Part shown: positions 8,243 to 17,079 of the stretch, in pieces
How positions within the stretch are numbered: the stretch's first letter is position 1
How the letters are laid out: each line of letters begins with the position of its first letter
Assembly: GCA_900102235.1 (NCBI GenBank)
Contig: FMVL01000013.1
Span: forward strand, 18,658 to 82,657
Source of the DNA: Lachnospiraceae bacterium XBB2008
Lineage (GTDB): Bacteria > Bacillota > Clostridia > Lachnospirales > Lachnospiraceae
Direction: 5' to 3'
DNA: 64,000 nucleotides
Translations under genes and position numbers: made by a program
The notes under the pieces: generated by a model
Seen by the model: the letters and a program-made list of their open reading frames with translations, nothing else
Told to the model about the DNA's origin: nothing
The model's database searches: none

Positions 8243-10552
8243 TCAGTTTGCTTTTTGGAAAGATACGAATTTCACCTGCTGGTTTCCTTTGCCGATTGCT
8301 TCTGTCTTAACCGTGAATCCGTAGAGCTTTTTTACAAACACGCCTGCCAGCCAGGCTTTTCCCTGATTCACGTCCTTGGCGTTCATATCGTAGCTGCGGA
8401 TCCCTTCGTAATCATATCCGGTCCTGAATCCCAGGAGATCGTCCGCTGCGTCGTAATACGCGTCTCTCATGAGATACTTGTATCCGTACAGGTTATCTGT
8501 ATTGAATCCTACGGAATCCAGATACTCTGTGACCGTCATTCCGTTAGCCTTGGCATGGGTTACGATCCTGTCGATATCAGTTGCCGTAAGTCCGCTTGAA
8601 TTAACAGTTGCGTTGATGCGGTTTAAGTCTGCACGGTCACCGCTCATGTAGTCGCTTCCGATCGTTACTTTAAGGGTATCCTGAAGCTTTACGCCTGCTC
8701 CGTTGTTGCCGTAGTCTACATATGTGGTTCTGTTCTTATCATAGTACTGTGCTGCCTTATCAAGTACTCCGTACTGCTCTTCCTTATTGATGGAAGACTT
8801 GTCACCGAGGAAGATTCCTGCTATTGCTCTGACTTTGGATGAGATCGTATCAGAGTCTGTATGGATCCTAGTATAGATCTCTCTGGTCTGGGGATCCATG
8901 GCATCTATCTGCTCCTGAGTCAGATGAGCGATCGCTTCATGAGCCTTGAGGCATTCAATCACCACTCCGCAGTTTCTGATGAATCCGTTAACGGACTTCT
9001 CAATCTTGCTCTGAGACTTGTTCATTGCCTCACCGGAGAAGAGGCTGGAGTTCTTGTTGATCTCATAGATAACATTGTAGATATCTCTGGAATCGACGTT
9101 GGACTGTCCTTTGAATACCAATGCTGCCGCTTCAAGACTCTTCATGATGTTGCCCTGATTGGATCCAGAATACCAGTCGCCTGAACTTCCGATGAGTTCG
9201 GCTATCCTGACCTGCTTCTCTATGTCCGAATAGTTTTTGTTAATGGAGATGGCATTGATCCCTTCGGCTCTCATCTTGGCATATACGGCAAGTTCATCAA
9301 GTGTGGCGCCGTATGCTTTAAGTGTAGTGTAATTATCGGTATCTCTTTCGGTCTTGGCAAATCCTTTTATCAGTTCGTCTTCAAGATGCTCATTACCTTT
9401 CTCGATAACTTCCTTGATATCTGTCTTGGATTCATTGAATCCGAGTGCTCCTCCGATGAAGCCTTTGATCACATCTCCGTAGAACTCGTTTCCGGGTGCG
9501 TTCCTGAGGAGCCCGCCGATCATGTTCTGGAATATCGGATACATGATGCTTTTGGCGGTTTCCAGATCTTCGTCCTTTACCTTGCCGTTCTCGTCCTTGT
9601 ATCGGGAAGGGATAAATCTGGCATATACATCGACGTTGCCTTCGGAGAGCTTGGAGTAGTAGTCGAGGAGTTCGTTCATGCTCATGCTCTCAGTCGTTTC
9701 GGCAATCGCGTTTCTTATATCTTCTTCTTCAGCGAGTCTTGCTGCTTCTTCTGCTTCTTTTGCCGCGCGTTCTGCTTCTTCTGCTGCCAGCTTCTCCTGG
9801 AATTGTCTGCATGCTTCCACATATTCGGCTGACCATTCGTCGTAGCGCTCCTTTTCGATCTCATATGTGTTGTATGAGGACTCGGAAACGACTTCACCGT
9901 TCAGTACGTTCTGATTTGTTACGACTCTGCCACCGTTATCCAGATATTCGATTATGGTTCTTCTTGACTTGGTTTCGGTAAGCTGTGTTTCAAGTACTTC
10001 TGTCTTTACGACGTGTGATTTATATTCGGGTTCTGCTTCGTCGCTCTCGGTCTCTGCTACATAGCTCTCGAGAACTGCCTCGGCTGTTTCCTCTGTCTCT
10101 GAAACAACCGGCTCACCGATCGGAGCAGATACGAAAGAGTCTTCCTCTTCAGGAGCTTCTACGTATTCATTTTCGGTTTCTGAAACTACCGGTGTACCGA
10201 CCGGAACCGATACGAAAGCGTCGTCCTCTTCAGGAGCTTCTACGTATTCATTTTCGGTTTCGGAAACTACCGGTGTACCTACCGGGATCGATACGAAAGC
10301 ATCTTCCTCAGGGATCGATACGAAAGCATCTTCCTCAGGAACCGATACGGAATAGTCGTTTGCCTCGGCCTCTGCTACGATCGCCTCAGGCACTGCTGCT
10401 ACCTCGGGCTCGGAAATTTCTGCCACTACTGTTTCGTTATCTGTATATCCGAGATCACATGCCTGCGCTGTCATCGGAACCACTGAGGACATTGCTATTA
10501 TGGCTGCTATTCCACCTGCCAATGCTCTGACTTTAAACTGTCTCATCTTCAT
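8243..10552 (-). CDS. Large secreted protein with N-terminal acidic repeats
   Basis: The 769-residue product begins with a clear signal peptide (MKMRQFKVRALAGGIAAIIA and a following small-residue region ending near AQA). Residues of about 60-170 form a repetitive acidic, Pro/Val-rich stretch in which EDAFVS-P-GTPVVSETENEYVEAPEE recurs with variations. A charged coiled coil (EKLAAEEAERAAKEAEEAARLAEEE) follows, and the remaining 450 residues are of no family I recognise. It is likely exported and possibly wall-associated, although no LPXTG was seen. The start at 10552 is preceded by AAAAAGGGGGTAACGGAT; an upstream in-frame start at 10648 is less likely. Confidence 0.75.
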   Translation of the reverse strand: MKMRQFKVRALAGGIAAIIAMSSVVPMTAQACDLGYTDNETVVAEISEPEVAAVPEAIVAEAEANDYSVSVPEEDAFVSIPEEDAFVSIPVGTPVVSETENEYVEAPEEDDAFVSVPVGTPVVSETENEYVEAPEEEDSFVSAPIGEPVVSETEETAEAVLESYVAETESDEAEPEYKSHVVKTEVLETQLTETKSRRTIIEYLDNGGRVVTNQNVLNGEVVSESSYNTYEIEKERYDEWSAEYVEACRQFQEKLAAEEAERAAKEAEEAARLAEEEDIRNAIAETTESMSMNELLDYYSKLSEGNVDVYARFIPSRYKDENGKVKDEDLETAKSIMYPIFQNMIGGLLRNAPGNEFYGDVIKGFIGGALGFNESKTDIKEVIEKGNEHLEDELIKGFAKTERDTDNYTTLKAYGATLDELAVYAKMRAEGINAISINKNYSDIEKQVRIAELIGSSGDWYSGSNQGNIMKSLEAAALVFKGQSNVDSRDIYNVIYEINKNSSLFSGEAMNKSQSKIEKSVNGFIRNCGVVIECLKAHEAIAHLTQEQIDAMDPQTREIYTRIHTDSDTISSKVRAIAGIFLGDKSSINKEEQYGVLDKAAQYYDKNRTTYVDYGNNGAGVKLQDTLKVTIGSDYMSGDRADLNRINATVNSSGLTATDIDRIVTHAKANGMTVTEYLDSVGFNTDNLYGYKYLMRDAYYDAADDLLGFRTGYDYEGIRSYDMNAKDVNQGKAWLAGVFVKKLYGFTVKTEAIGKGNQQVKFVSFQKAN

Positions 10553-10653
10553 ATCCGTTACCCCCTTTTTGATCTGATTTTTCAACTCCCCACCGGGAAA
10601 TAGTCTTGTTCTTGAGTTGAGAATATCGAGGATTAACGGTAGATTCAATAATC

Positions 10654-10694
10654 AAAAAGGCCCCGTAATGTTGCATTTGCAACACTCTGGGGCC
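10654..10694 (-). terminator. Terminator of the TetR-family regulator gene
   Basis: On the minus strand the stem GGCCCC/GGGGCC (10659-10664 with 10689-10694) is followed by a TTTTT run. An inner GTTGC/GCAAC stem lies in the loop, and a second small hairpin (TGTTGCCTAAGCAACA) lies just upstream at 10699-10714. It ends transcripts from the gene at 10776-11339 before the secreted protein gene. Confidence 0.85.
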
Positions 10695-10775
10695 GATCTG
10701 TTGCCTAAGCAACATTTTCGCCATAAATTGTCCCGGGAAAAGGGGGAGTTTCCGCAGCCGGATCAGAGAAAAGTA

Positions 10776-11339
10776 CTACAAGAGCTTCTCTGTATTGGCA
10801 TCAAGCTCGGAAATGAGTTTTACGATGAATTCTTTGGGCTGTTTGTATCCTTCCGATACCCATTTGCCCATTACGGATATGCATCCCATTGAACGGTAAT
10901 GAGTCCGGTATGAAAGCGTGTCATCTTTAAGGTCGGTATCCAGCTTTTCCGCTGCCATCTGCTTGAACAGCCCTTCCAGCGATTTGAATATCTTTGACCG
11001 AAGTTCGATCGGAGTGTTAAAAGAGAATATCATGGTAAATACGTCGCGCTTTTCATATATATGATCCACAAGCTGGCTGAAAAACTCATCCGTATCCAGT
11101 TCTTCCAGTTTGAGGATGAGCATGCTCCAATCGACAAGGATCTCCTGTTCAACCTTGTCATACAGATCATAAACATCCAGGTAATGCTTATAGAATGTCG
11201 CGCGGTTGATATCAGCTCTGTCGGATATTTCCTGAACGGTAACCTTATTTAATTCCTTTTCGGTCAGCAGCGCAATGAAGGCGTCGATTATCGCTTTTCT
11301 TGTCCTGGCTGTCCTGCGATCGCTGTTCTTTTCTTCCAT
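10776..11339 (-). CDS. TetR/AcrR-family transcriptional regulator
   Basis: The protein of 187 residues has the N-terminal TetR DNA-binding domain: TRKAIIDAFIALLTEKELNK then VTVQEISDRADINRATFYKHY, where the recognition helix is complete. The C-terminal ligand-binding domain (about residues 70-187) is of the kind common in Firmicutes and gives no hint of ligand. It probably acts as a repressor in the cytoplasm. It has its own terminator, and no efflux pump gene lies divergent from it, so its target is unclear; the gene at 11488 is divergently transcribed 148 bases away. Confidence 0.88.
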   Translation of the reverse strand: MEEKNSDRRTARTRKAIIDAFIALLTEKELNKVTVQEISDRADINRATFYKHYLDVYDLYDKVEQEILVDWSMLILKLEELDTDEFFSQLVDHIYEKRDVFTMIFSFNTPIELRSKIFKSLEGLFKQMAAEKLDTDLKDDTLSYRTHYRSMGCISVMGKWVSEGYKQPKEFIVKLISELDANTEKLL

Positions 11340-11410
11340 AGATGATAACCTCTGATACGCATATTATATCATGAGTGAATAATTCACAGTGATGATAATC
11401 CCTCATCTGA

Positions 11411-11416
11411 TATAAT
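11411..11416 (+). promoter_or_regulatory. TATAAT -10 box in a CATCTGATATAATA context
   Basis: The sequence CTCATCTGATATAATA before the gene at 11488 closely matches the sequence at 25069-25083 (CCCATCTGATATAATA). In both cases a CGAGGA element follows the -10. No good -35 hexamer is visible at either site. Confidence 0.4.
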
Positions 11417-11487
11417 AGTTTCGAGGATAAGGCCGGAGATTCCTCTACGGCCGCTATTTAGGAGTAGTTGCAGACAGGATTGGTGTG

Positions 11488-12099
11488 ATGAAGAAGTGGT
11501 TGTCAAATAAAGAAAACCTGGTTGCGGTGACCGTGCTTAAGATCATTGCAATTGTGATAGCGTTTCTGGCCATAGTAGTTATAACGGGGGTTTATTTATC
11601 TACGTTCGGATTCTATCACACACGAGCTTTATACGAAGAGTATCTGCATTCGATCGAGGAGTATGTGCCTGAAACCTCGCCGATCGATCATATTGAAGTG
11701 AAAACCGATTTTTCAGATGATGGCCGTACCTATAGAATGCATACGACCGTATGGATCTTCGTTACGGAGGATATGAGATCATATACGGACAAGGAGGCTT
11801 TGCTTAAGTTATATCCGTATGATCAAAAGATCCGGTACCTGTTAACGACTATGAGAGAAGAGAGCGGGTTCGAGTCATGGTCAGATACGTATCTGATACA
11901 TACATTCTTTGTGCTTAATTGGAAACCGGTTTTGCTGGATGAGAAATTGACTGTAACATATCTGGTGTTAGGCGACCCGGCGCAGAAGTATGAAATCGGC
12001 GATACATCTTTCATAAAGTATTTACCCGGACCGGAACGTATTAAGTACTCATACGAGATCAAGGATAATCAGCTGATATCCTTTGAGAAGGATAAGTAA
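11488..12099 (+). CDS. Membrane-anchored protein of unknown function
   Basis: The product of about 203 residues has one N-terminal membrane helix (VLKIIAIVIAFLAIVVITGV, residues about 17-37) followed by a 165-residue domain rich in charged and aromatic residues, expected outside the cell. I do not recognise the domain. Either GTG at 11485 or ATG at 11488 could be the start. The gene is divergent from the TetR-family regulator and could be its target, but that is only inference from position. Confidence 0.65.
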   Translation: MKKWLSNKENLVAVTVLKIIAIVIAFLAIVVITGVYLSTFGFYHTRALYEEYLHSIEEYVPETSPIDHIEVKTDFSDDGRTYRMHTTVWIFVTEDMRSYTDKEALLKLYPYDQKIRYLLTTMREESGFESWSDTYLIHTFFVLNWKPVLLDEKLTVTYLVLGDPAQKYEIGDTSFIKYLPGPERIKYSYEIKDNQLISFEKDK

Positions 12100-12219
12100 A
12101 GGACGATAGGATGATATGAACATGAGTAGCAAAACCGGCTGAAATCAAAGATTTAGTGCAGGGAATGAAATAGTCGTATAAAATTAAACGAAGAGATCAT
12201 AGAGGAGTCAATACTGCGG

Positions 12220-13298
12220 ATGAAAGAATTTCTTAAGAAAAAAGATATCGAGATATCCCTGAAAAGATATGGGATCGATGCCCTCGGGGCAATGGCGCAG
12301 GGACTTTTTTGCTCGCTTCTTATCGGTACCATAATCAATACGATAGGAACCCAGTTTCATATTCCGTTCCTGACGACTACTGTAGCGACTGTTGCGGGCA
12401 TCGACTATACGGTGGGCGGACTTGCGGTAGCCATGAGCGGACCGGCCATGGCGGTTGCCATCGCGTACGCGTAAAGAGTCCACCGCTGGTGTTGTTTTCG
12501 ATGATCACGGTAGGCTTTGCCGCTAATGCTCTGGGCGGAGCGGGCGGCCCGCTGGCAGTACTCTTCATCGCGATAATATCCGCCGAGACCGGCAAGCTGG
12601 TTTCCAAAGAAACGAAAGTGGATATATTGGTAACGCCCCTGGTGACGATAGGCATGGGGATTTTCCTGTCATGGCTGATCGCACCTCCGCTTGGCAAAGC
12701 TGCCATGTGGGTCGGCAATCTCATCATGTGGGCGACCGAACTTCAGCCTTTCCTGATGGGTATTCTTGTGTCCGTACTCGTAGGCGTTGCTCTCACGCTT
12801 CCCATATCTTCGGCAGCGATATGCGCCGCCTTCGGACTTACGGGACTTGCCGGAGGAGCTGCAGTGGCGGGATGCTGCGCTCAGATGATAGGATTCGCGG
12901 TGATCTCGTTTAAAGAGAATAAATGGGGCGGACTGGTGTCGCAGGGCATAGGCACATCCATGCTTCAGATGGGTAATATAGTGAAAAATCCCCGGGTCTG
13001 GATAGCGCCGATACTTACCAGCGCCATTACCGGGCCTGTTGCGACATGTTTGTTCAAGCTTCGGATGAACGGCGCCCCCGTTTCCTCCGGAATGGGAACC
13101 TGCGGACTTGTGGGCCAGATAGGCGTCTACACCGGATGGGTAAATGATGTTGCAGAGGGGACCAAAAGCGCCATCACGGCTTTCGACTGGATAGGACTGA
13201 TCATGATATCCTTTGTTCTGCCCGCAGTGATAGCTCCGCTCATACATATGGGAGTCCGCAAGGCTGGCTGGGTCAAGGACGGAGACCTGAAGCTCTGA
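12220..13298 (+). pseudogene. Frameshifted PTS EIIC-type membrane transporter
   Basis: The first 84 codons (MKEFLKKKDIEISLKRYGID onward) stop at TAA 12472-12474 in the middle of an EIIC-like domain, and the remainder continues in another frame from KSPPLVLFSMITVGFAANAL to the end near 13298. Joined, the two parts give an apparently full-length protein of about 358 residues of the PTS_EIIC_2 family, with many membrane helices and the conserved segments NLIMWATELQPFLMGI and GNIVKNPRVWIAPI. Loss of one base at 12471-12474 (restoring CTA-AAG after GCG) would explain the break. It could be a real inactivating mutation or a sequencing error. AGAGGAG lies upstream of the ATG. Confidence 0.85.
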
Positions 13299-13323
13299 GC
13301 CGTCTAAGGTAATGCATATCAAC

Positions 13324-13446
13324 TGAAGAAGCTATCCGCCAGGTAAAGAGCATCCGCTCGCAGCTTGTAGCTATGCGAATTGGCATTTCATCGGCTGGGC
13401 GATCATCCATGGGCTGTTCAGCTGGGCATATGTGATCTATTATGTG
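13324..13446 (+). pseudogene. Fused remnant of the small-gene pair found intact at 14824-15430
   Basis: The first part encodes EEAIRQVKSIRSQLVAM, matching the C terminus of the protein at 14824-15234. It runs directly into NWHFIGWAIIHGLFSWAYVI, matching the membrane segment of the protein at 15251-15430. About 110 bases that separate these parts in the intact copy are missing here. The fragment is therefore a deleted older copy of that gene pair and lies upstream of the first Rpn gene, just as the intact pair lies upstream of the second. Confidence 0.8.
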
Positions 13447-13574
13447 ATATCGCATCATGTTAAAAATCAGCAAATTGCCGAATGTATTGGAATGCGCCTG
13501 ATGACGCACGTCAGATACTCACTTGCTTTTACACTACAGGAGCGGATGGGCTAAATCTTTGTTCATAACGTCAA

Positions 13575-13603
13575 TTGTGTAACACAGCATCCTATTTTAC
13601 AAT
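13575..13603 (+). promoter_or_regulatory. Promoter of the first Rpn gene (TTGTGT-17-TACAAT)
   Basis: TTGTGT (13575-13580), a 17-base spacer and TACAAT (13598-13603). The same arrangement is found before the second Rpn gene and at three other places in the window. The surrounding 130 bases (13551-13686) are duplicated at 15913-16047. Confidence 0.6.
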
Positions 13604-13686
13604 CCAAGTATAGTTCACAAACACATATCTCTTTTGTTCGGAGGGACCCTTGACTTTTATGTAAGAAAGTTTAGAGGACCTACATT

Positions 13687-14613
13687 ATGAGCAAAAGATA
13701 TTCTAAGAAAAAACATAAACTTCCCGTGGTCAATCACGAACATAAAGACCGCTTATTTATCTTCATCTTTGGCCGGGAAGAAAATAAGGAATGGACGCTC
13801 AGCCTGTTCAATGCCGTTAATGGATCGGATTATAGTGATCCATCGGTCATAGAGTTTAATACTCTGGAGAATATGCTGTATATGACCATGAAAAACGATG
13901 TCTCATTCCTTGTATCGGATCAACTGAACCTTTACGAACATCAGTCTTCGTATAATCCGAACATGCCATTCCGCATGCTGGAGTATACCGTAAAGCTTTA
14001 TTCGGGATTCATCGCCGGGGGAGAAAAAAACGAATACGGTACAAGTCTGGTCAGGCTTCCGATACCGAAACTGGTCGTATTCTACAATGGAGACCGTGAC
14101 ATCGATGATGATCGTATCATCAGGTTAAGCGATGCATTCGATGAGGAGCATCGTGAAGAGAGTGATATCGAAGTCAGCGTGCGTATGATCAACATCAACT
14201 ACGGCAGAAATGAAGCACTGATGAGAGCATGTAATCCTTTAGAGGGTTATTCGTGGTTCGTTGAGAGAGTAAAACGGTACAGCAAAGAATATCGTAATGA
14301 ACTGGGGCCGTCTATAGATGATGACCCGAAAGAGATTAGTTCGTTAGTCCTGAGTAAAGCGGTTGAAAGATCGCTGCGCGAGATTCCCGACGAATATGTG
14401 ATCAAAGACTTCCTTAAGAAGCATCGCGCGGAGGTAGTGGGTATGCTGGCAGAAGAATATGATGAAGTAACGATAGCGGAAAAATTCAGACAGGAAGGCC
14501 GCCGCGAAGGCATACAGCAGGAACGCATCAACACTGAAAGAGAGCGCGACCGTGCCGACAGAGCGGAAGCCCGAATAAAAGAACTCGAGGCGCAGCTGGC
14601 CGCGAAGAAATGA
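13687..14613 (+). CDS. Rpn-family PD-(D/E)XK nuclease, copy 1
   Basis: The 308-residue protein belongs to the Rpn/transposase_31-like group of PD-(D/E)XK nucleases that is abundant in gut Clostridia. Likely catalytic residues lie in NDVSFLVSDQLNLYEHQS, where D and E-x-Q replace the classical D and E-x-K. The C terminus is a charged coiled coil (INTERERDRADRAEARIKEL). Relatives promote DNA recombination by cutting; in this family real function is poorly known. GAGGACCTACATT precedes the ATG. The gene is about 90 percent or more identical to the copy at 16048. Confidence 0.82.
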   Translation: MSKRYSKKKHKLPVVNHEHKDRLFIFIFGREENKEWTLSLFNAVNGSDYSDPSVIEFNTLENMLYMTMKNDVSFLVSDQLNLYEHQSSYNPNMPFRMLEYTVKLYSGFIAGGEKNEYGTSLVRLPIPKLVVFYNGDRDIDDDRIIRLSDAFDEEHREESDIEVSVRMININYGRNEALMRACNPLEGYSWFVERVKRYSKEYRNELGPSIDDDPKEISSLVLSKAVERSLREIPDEYVIKDFLKKHRAEVVGMLAEEYDEVTIAEKFRQEGRREGIQQERINTERERDRADRAEARIKELEAQLAAKK

Positions 14614-14652
14614 CAATTAGTTAATTCGTTTATCATGAATATGTGATTAAAG

Positions 14653-14690
14653 GCCCCTATACCATTACCGGTATAGGGGTCGTATTATTA
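14653..14690 (+). terminator. Terminator after the first Rpn gene
   Basis: Perfect 10-bp stem CCCCTATACC/GGTATAGGGG (14654-14663 with 14670-14679) followed by a T-rich tract CGTATTATTAT. It lies 40 bases after the Rpn stop codon. Confidence 0.75.
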
Positions 14691-14823
14691 TCCCCTTACG
14701 AAGAAGAAATAGTTACGCCAATTTGCTGCTTAAGAGAGATTAGAGGCACCTATTATGTGTCGGTGGACATATATTTAGATGCTTGCCGGGGGTATTATAT
14801 ATTTTATAAAAGGAGATTTTGCC

Positions 14824-15234
14824 ATGAATTATTTGGAAAGAAAAGAAATAGACGAAGCGATCTCTGCAGCAGATGACGCTATCATGCATCTTGAGAGAGC
14901 AAGAGGTTGCCTAAATAGCGCAGGAAACTGGGGACTGCTCGACATGTTTGGCGGAAATGTTATAACCGGACTGTTCAAACACTCCAAGATGGCAAATGCC
15001 GAGAACGAGATAAATGATGCCAGGTATGCACTGCAAAGATTCAGCAAGGAACTCAGGGATGTGAGCGGATTCTCATCGATACATATTAATGATTTCCTGA
15101 CGTTTGCGGATTTCTTCTTTGACGGATTCCTGGTAGATGTATTCGTTCAATCCAAGATCGCTGAGGCCAAGAAACAGTGCGATGAAGCTATCCACCAGGT
15201 AAAGAGCATACGCTCGCAGCTCGTAGTTATGTGA
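14824..15234 (+). CDS. Conserved small helical protein of unknown function
   Basis: The 136-residue product is largely helical, with an N-terminal LERKEIDEAISAADDAIMHL segment, a central hydrophobic stretch around LLDMFGGNVITGLFKHSK, and a C-terminal KKQCDEAIHQVKSIRSQL. I do not recognise a domain name, although such proteins occur in many Firmicutes. The ATG at 14824 is chosen because AAAAGGAGATTTTGCC precedes it. The gene at 15251 follows after 16 bases and is probably co-transcribed. A decayed copy of its 3' end exists at 13324. Confidence 0.65.
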   Translation: MNYLERKEIDEAISAADDAIMHLERARGCLNSAGNWGLLDMFGGNVITGLFKHSKMANAENEINDARYALQRFSKELRDVSGFSSIHINDFLTFADFFFDGFLVDVFVQSKIAEAKKQCDEAIHQVKSIRSQLVVM

Positions 15235-15250
15235 TGAAAGGGAAAAGACA

Positions 15251-15430
15251 ATGGCTGAAGAAAAAAGAGTCGAAAAACACTATGTAAAAGAAACCGCCAA
15301 GACCGGGATAACCTTTGGAAGCGCCTTGGCAATGGTCATAAGCTATGTGAATTGGCATTCCATTGGCTGGGCGATCATTCATGGATTGTTCAGCTGGGCA
15401 TATGTGATCTATTACGTCATTAAGTATTGA
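15251..15430 (+). CDS. Small 59-residue membrane protein
   Basis: The product starts MAEEKRVEKHYVKETAKTGI, then has one or two hydrophobic segments (FGSALAMVISYVNW and IGWAIIHGLFSWAYVIYYVI). GAAAGGGAAAAGACA precedes the ATG. It is the partner of the 136-residue gene directly upstream; a mutated copy of the membrane segment at 13380 shows that the pair was once duplicated. Function unknown. Confidence 0.6.
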   Translation: MAEEKRVEKHYVKETAKTGITFGSALAMVISYVNWHSIGWAIIHGLFSWAYVIYYVIKY

Positions 15431-15452
15431 TATCGCATCAAGATAAAATCGG

Positions 15453-15719
15453 TTAAAAGTCGGAAAAACCGGACTTATTCCGGGTGATGATGCGTGGTTT
15501 CATCGTAATCTGACCATCCGCAGTTCTGTGCCCGCTCATGATGATCACTCCCTTTCCGTCTTCGAGGTGATACTCCTCGGTCACTTCTTTTCCTGCGGGA
15601 ACGGCATTCAGCATTTTGTTAAAATCGGCAAGTATTCCCGGCATGATGGTGGTGTAGACCTTGAATCCTTTGCCTTTTCCGTATAAAGATTCGAGTTGTT
15701 CGATAAGTTTATCTGTCAT
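15453..15719 (-). CDS. Small protein of unknown function
   Basis: This 88-residue reading frame encodes MTDKLIEQLESLYGKGKGFK followed by a compact sequence ending in PRIITRNKSGFSDF. Residue composition looks like a real soluble protein and no other frame in this stretch is convincing, but the ribosome binding site is weak. It is on the opposite strand to its neighbours and sits between the small gene pair and the second Rpn gene. No family was recognised. Confidence 0.55.
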   Translation of the reverse strand: MTDKLIEQLESLYGKGKGFKVYTTIMPGILADFNKMLNAVPAGKEVTEEYHLEDGKGVIIMSGHRTADGQITMKPRIITRNKSGFSDF

Positions 15720-16047
15720 GTTTATGTACCGGGGGCCATCTGGTACCGATCGTATTTCGCGGTGGTTAAGTCGTTTGATTCCGACTGTATCATTTTAGCA
15801 TGAACGGTATCCGTGAAAAAGAAAGATCGTTGTAATGGTTTATTTCTATAGATTATCTGACATAAAGAATCTTTATAGCGGTTTCGTATAATAGAACTCA
15901 TTTAACACTTATATAAATCTTTGTTCATAACGTCAATTGCGTAATACCGTAACCTATTTTACAATCCAAATATAGTTCACAAACACATATCTCTTTTGTT
16001 CGGAGGAACCCTTGACTTTAATGTAAAAAAGTTGAGAGGACATACTT
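15720..16047 (+). promoter_or_regulatory. Upstream region of the second Rpn gene with TTGCGT-17-TACAAT promoter
   Basis: TTGCGT (15937-15942), a 17-base spacer and TACAAT (15960-15965). Bases 15913-16047 are a near-identical duplicate of 13551-13686, including GTTCGGAGG and the stretch before the start codon. Nothing else was recognised in 15720-15912. Confidence 0.6.
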
Positions 16048-17028
16048 ATGAGCAAAAGAAGGTTAAAGAAAAAACATAAACTTCCCGTGGTCAATCACGA
16101 ACATAAAGACCGCTTATTTATCTTCATCTTTGGCCGGGAAGAAAATAAGGAATGGACGCTCAGTCTGTTCAATGCCGTTAATGGATCGGCTTATAGTGAT
16201 CCATCGGTCATAGAGTTTAATACTCTGGAGAATATGCTGTATATGACCATGAAAAACGATGTCTCATTCCTTGTTTCGGATCAACTGAACCTTTACGAAC
16301 ATCAGTCTTCGTATAATCCGAACATGCCATTCCGCATGCTGGAGTATACCGTAAAACTGTATTCGGGATTCGTCGCCGGATGTGAAAAAAACGAATACGG
16401 TACAAGCCTGGTCAGACTCCCGATACCGAAACTGGTCGTATTCTACAACGGAGACAAGGATATTGATGATGATCGTATCATCAGGTTAAGCGATGCATTT
16501 GATGAGGAGCATCGTGAAGAGAGTGATATCGAAGTCAGCGTGCGTATGATCAACATCAACTACGGCAGAAATGAAGCGCTGATGAGAGCATGTAATCCTT
16601 TAGAGGGTTATTCGTGGTTCGTTGAGAGAGTAAAACGGTACAGCAAAGAATATCGTAATGAACTGGGGTCGTCTATAGATGATGACCCGAAAGAGATTAG
16701 TTCGTTAGTGCTGAGTAAAGCGGTTGAAAGATCGCTGCGCGAGATTCCCGACGAATATGTGATCAAAGACTTCCTTAAGAAGCATCGCGCGGAGGTAGTG
16801 GGTATGCTGGCAGAAGAATATGATGAAGTAACGATAGCGGAAAAATTCAGACAGGAAGGCCGCCGCGAAGGCATACGGGAAGGACGCCGCGAGGAACGCA
16901 TCAACACTGAAAGAGAACGCGAACGTGCTAACACAGAGCGCAACCGTGCTAACACAGAGCGCGACCGTGCCGACCGAGCGGAAGCCCGAATAAAAGAACT
17001 CGAGGCGCAACTGGCCGCGAAGAAATGA
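16048..17028 (+). CDS. Rpn-family PD-(D/E)XK nuclease, copy 2
   Basis: This 326-residue protein is nearly identical to the copy at 13687-14613 over its first 275 residues, including the D and E-x-Q residues in NDVSFLVSDQLNLYEHQS. It differs at the C-terminal coiled coil, where REGxRRE and NTERxRA units have been expanded by short in-frame repeats (REGIREGRREERINTERERE and following). The start has GAGAGGACATACTT upstream. It and copy 1 arose by tandem duplication of a module of about 2.3 kb that includes the small gene pair upstream. Confidence 0.82.
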   Translation: MSKRRLKKKHKLPVVNHEHKDRLFIFIFGREENKEWTLSLFNAVNGSAYSDPSVIEFNTLENMLYMTMKNDVSFLVSDQLNLYEHQSSYNPNMPFRMLEYTVKLYSGFVAGCEKNEYGTSLVRLPIPKLVVFYNGDKDIDDDRIIRLSDAFDEEHREESDIEVSVRMININYGRNEALMRACNPLEGYSWFVERVKRYSKEYRNELGSSIDDDPKEISSLVLSKAVERSLREIPDEYVIKDFLKKHRAEVVGMLAEEYDEVTIAEKFRQEGRREGIREGRREERINTERERERANTERNRANTERDRADRAEARIKELEAQLAAKK

Positions 17029-17079
17029 CAATTAATTCGTTTATCATAAGTCCGCCCGGCGGGAGTATGATATAAAATA

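Noticed and set aside
9985-10530. A 181-codon plus-strand frame rich in Leu, Arg and Pro
   Set aside because: It is the antisense of the acidic repeats of the secreted protein on the minus strand.
12669-13322. A 217-codon open frame on the minus strand
   Set aside because: It lies opposite the PTS EIIC sequence, whose conserved segments are clear on the plus strand. The minus frame is rich in His, Arg and Ser in the way shadow frames of GC-rich genes are.
13687-17028. Insertion sequence pair
   Set aside because: Rpn proteins are sometimes called putative transposases, but no terminal inverted repeats or target-site duplications were seen around either copy; a tandem duplication explains the layout better.
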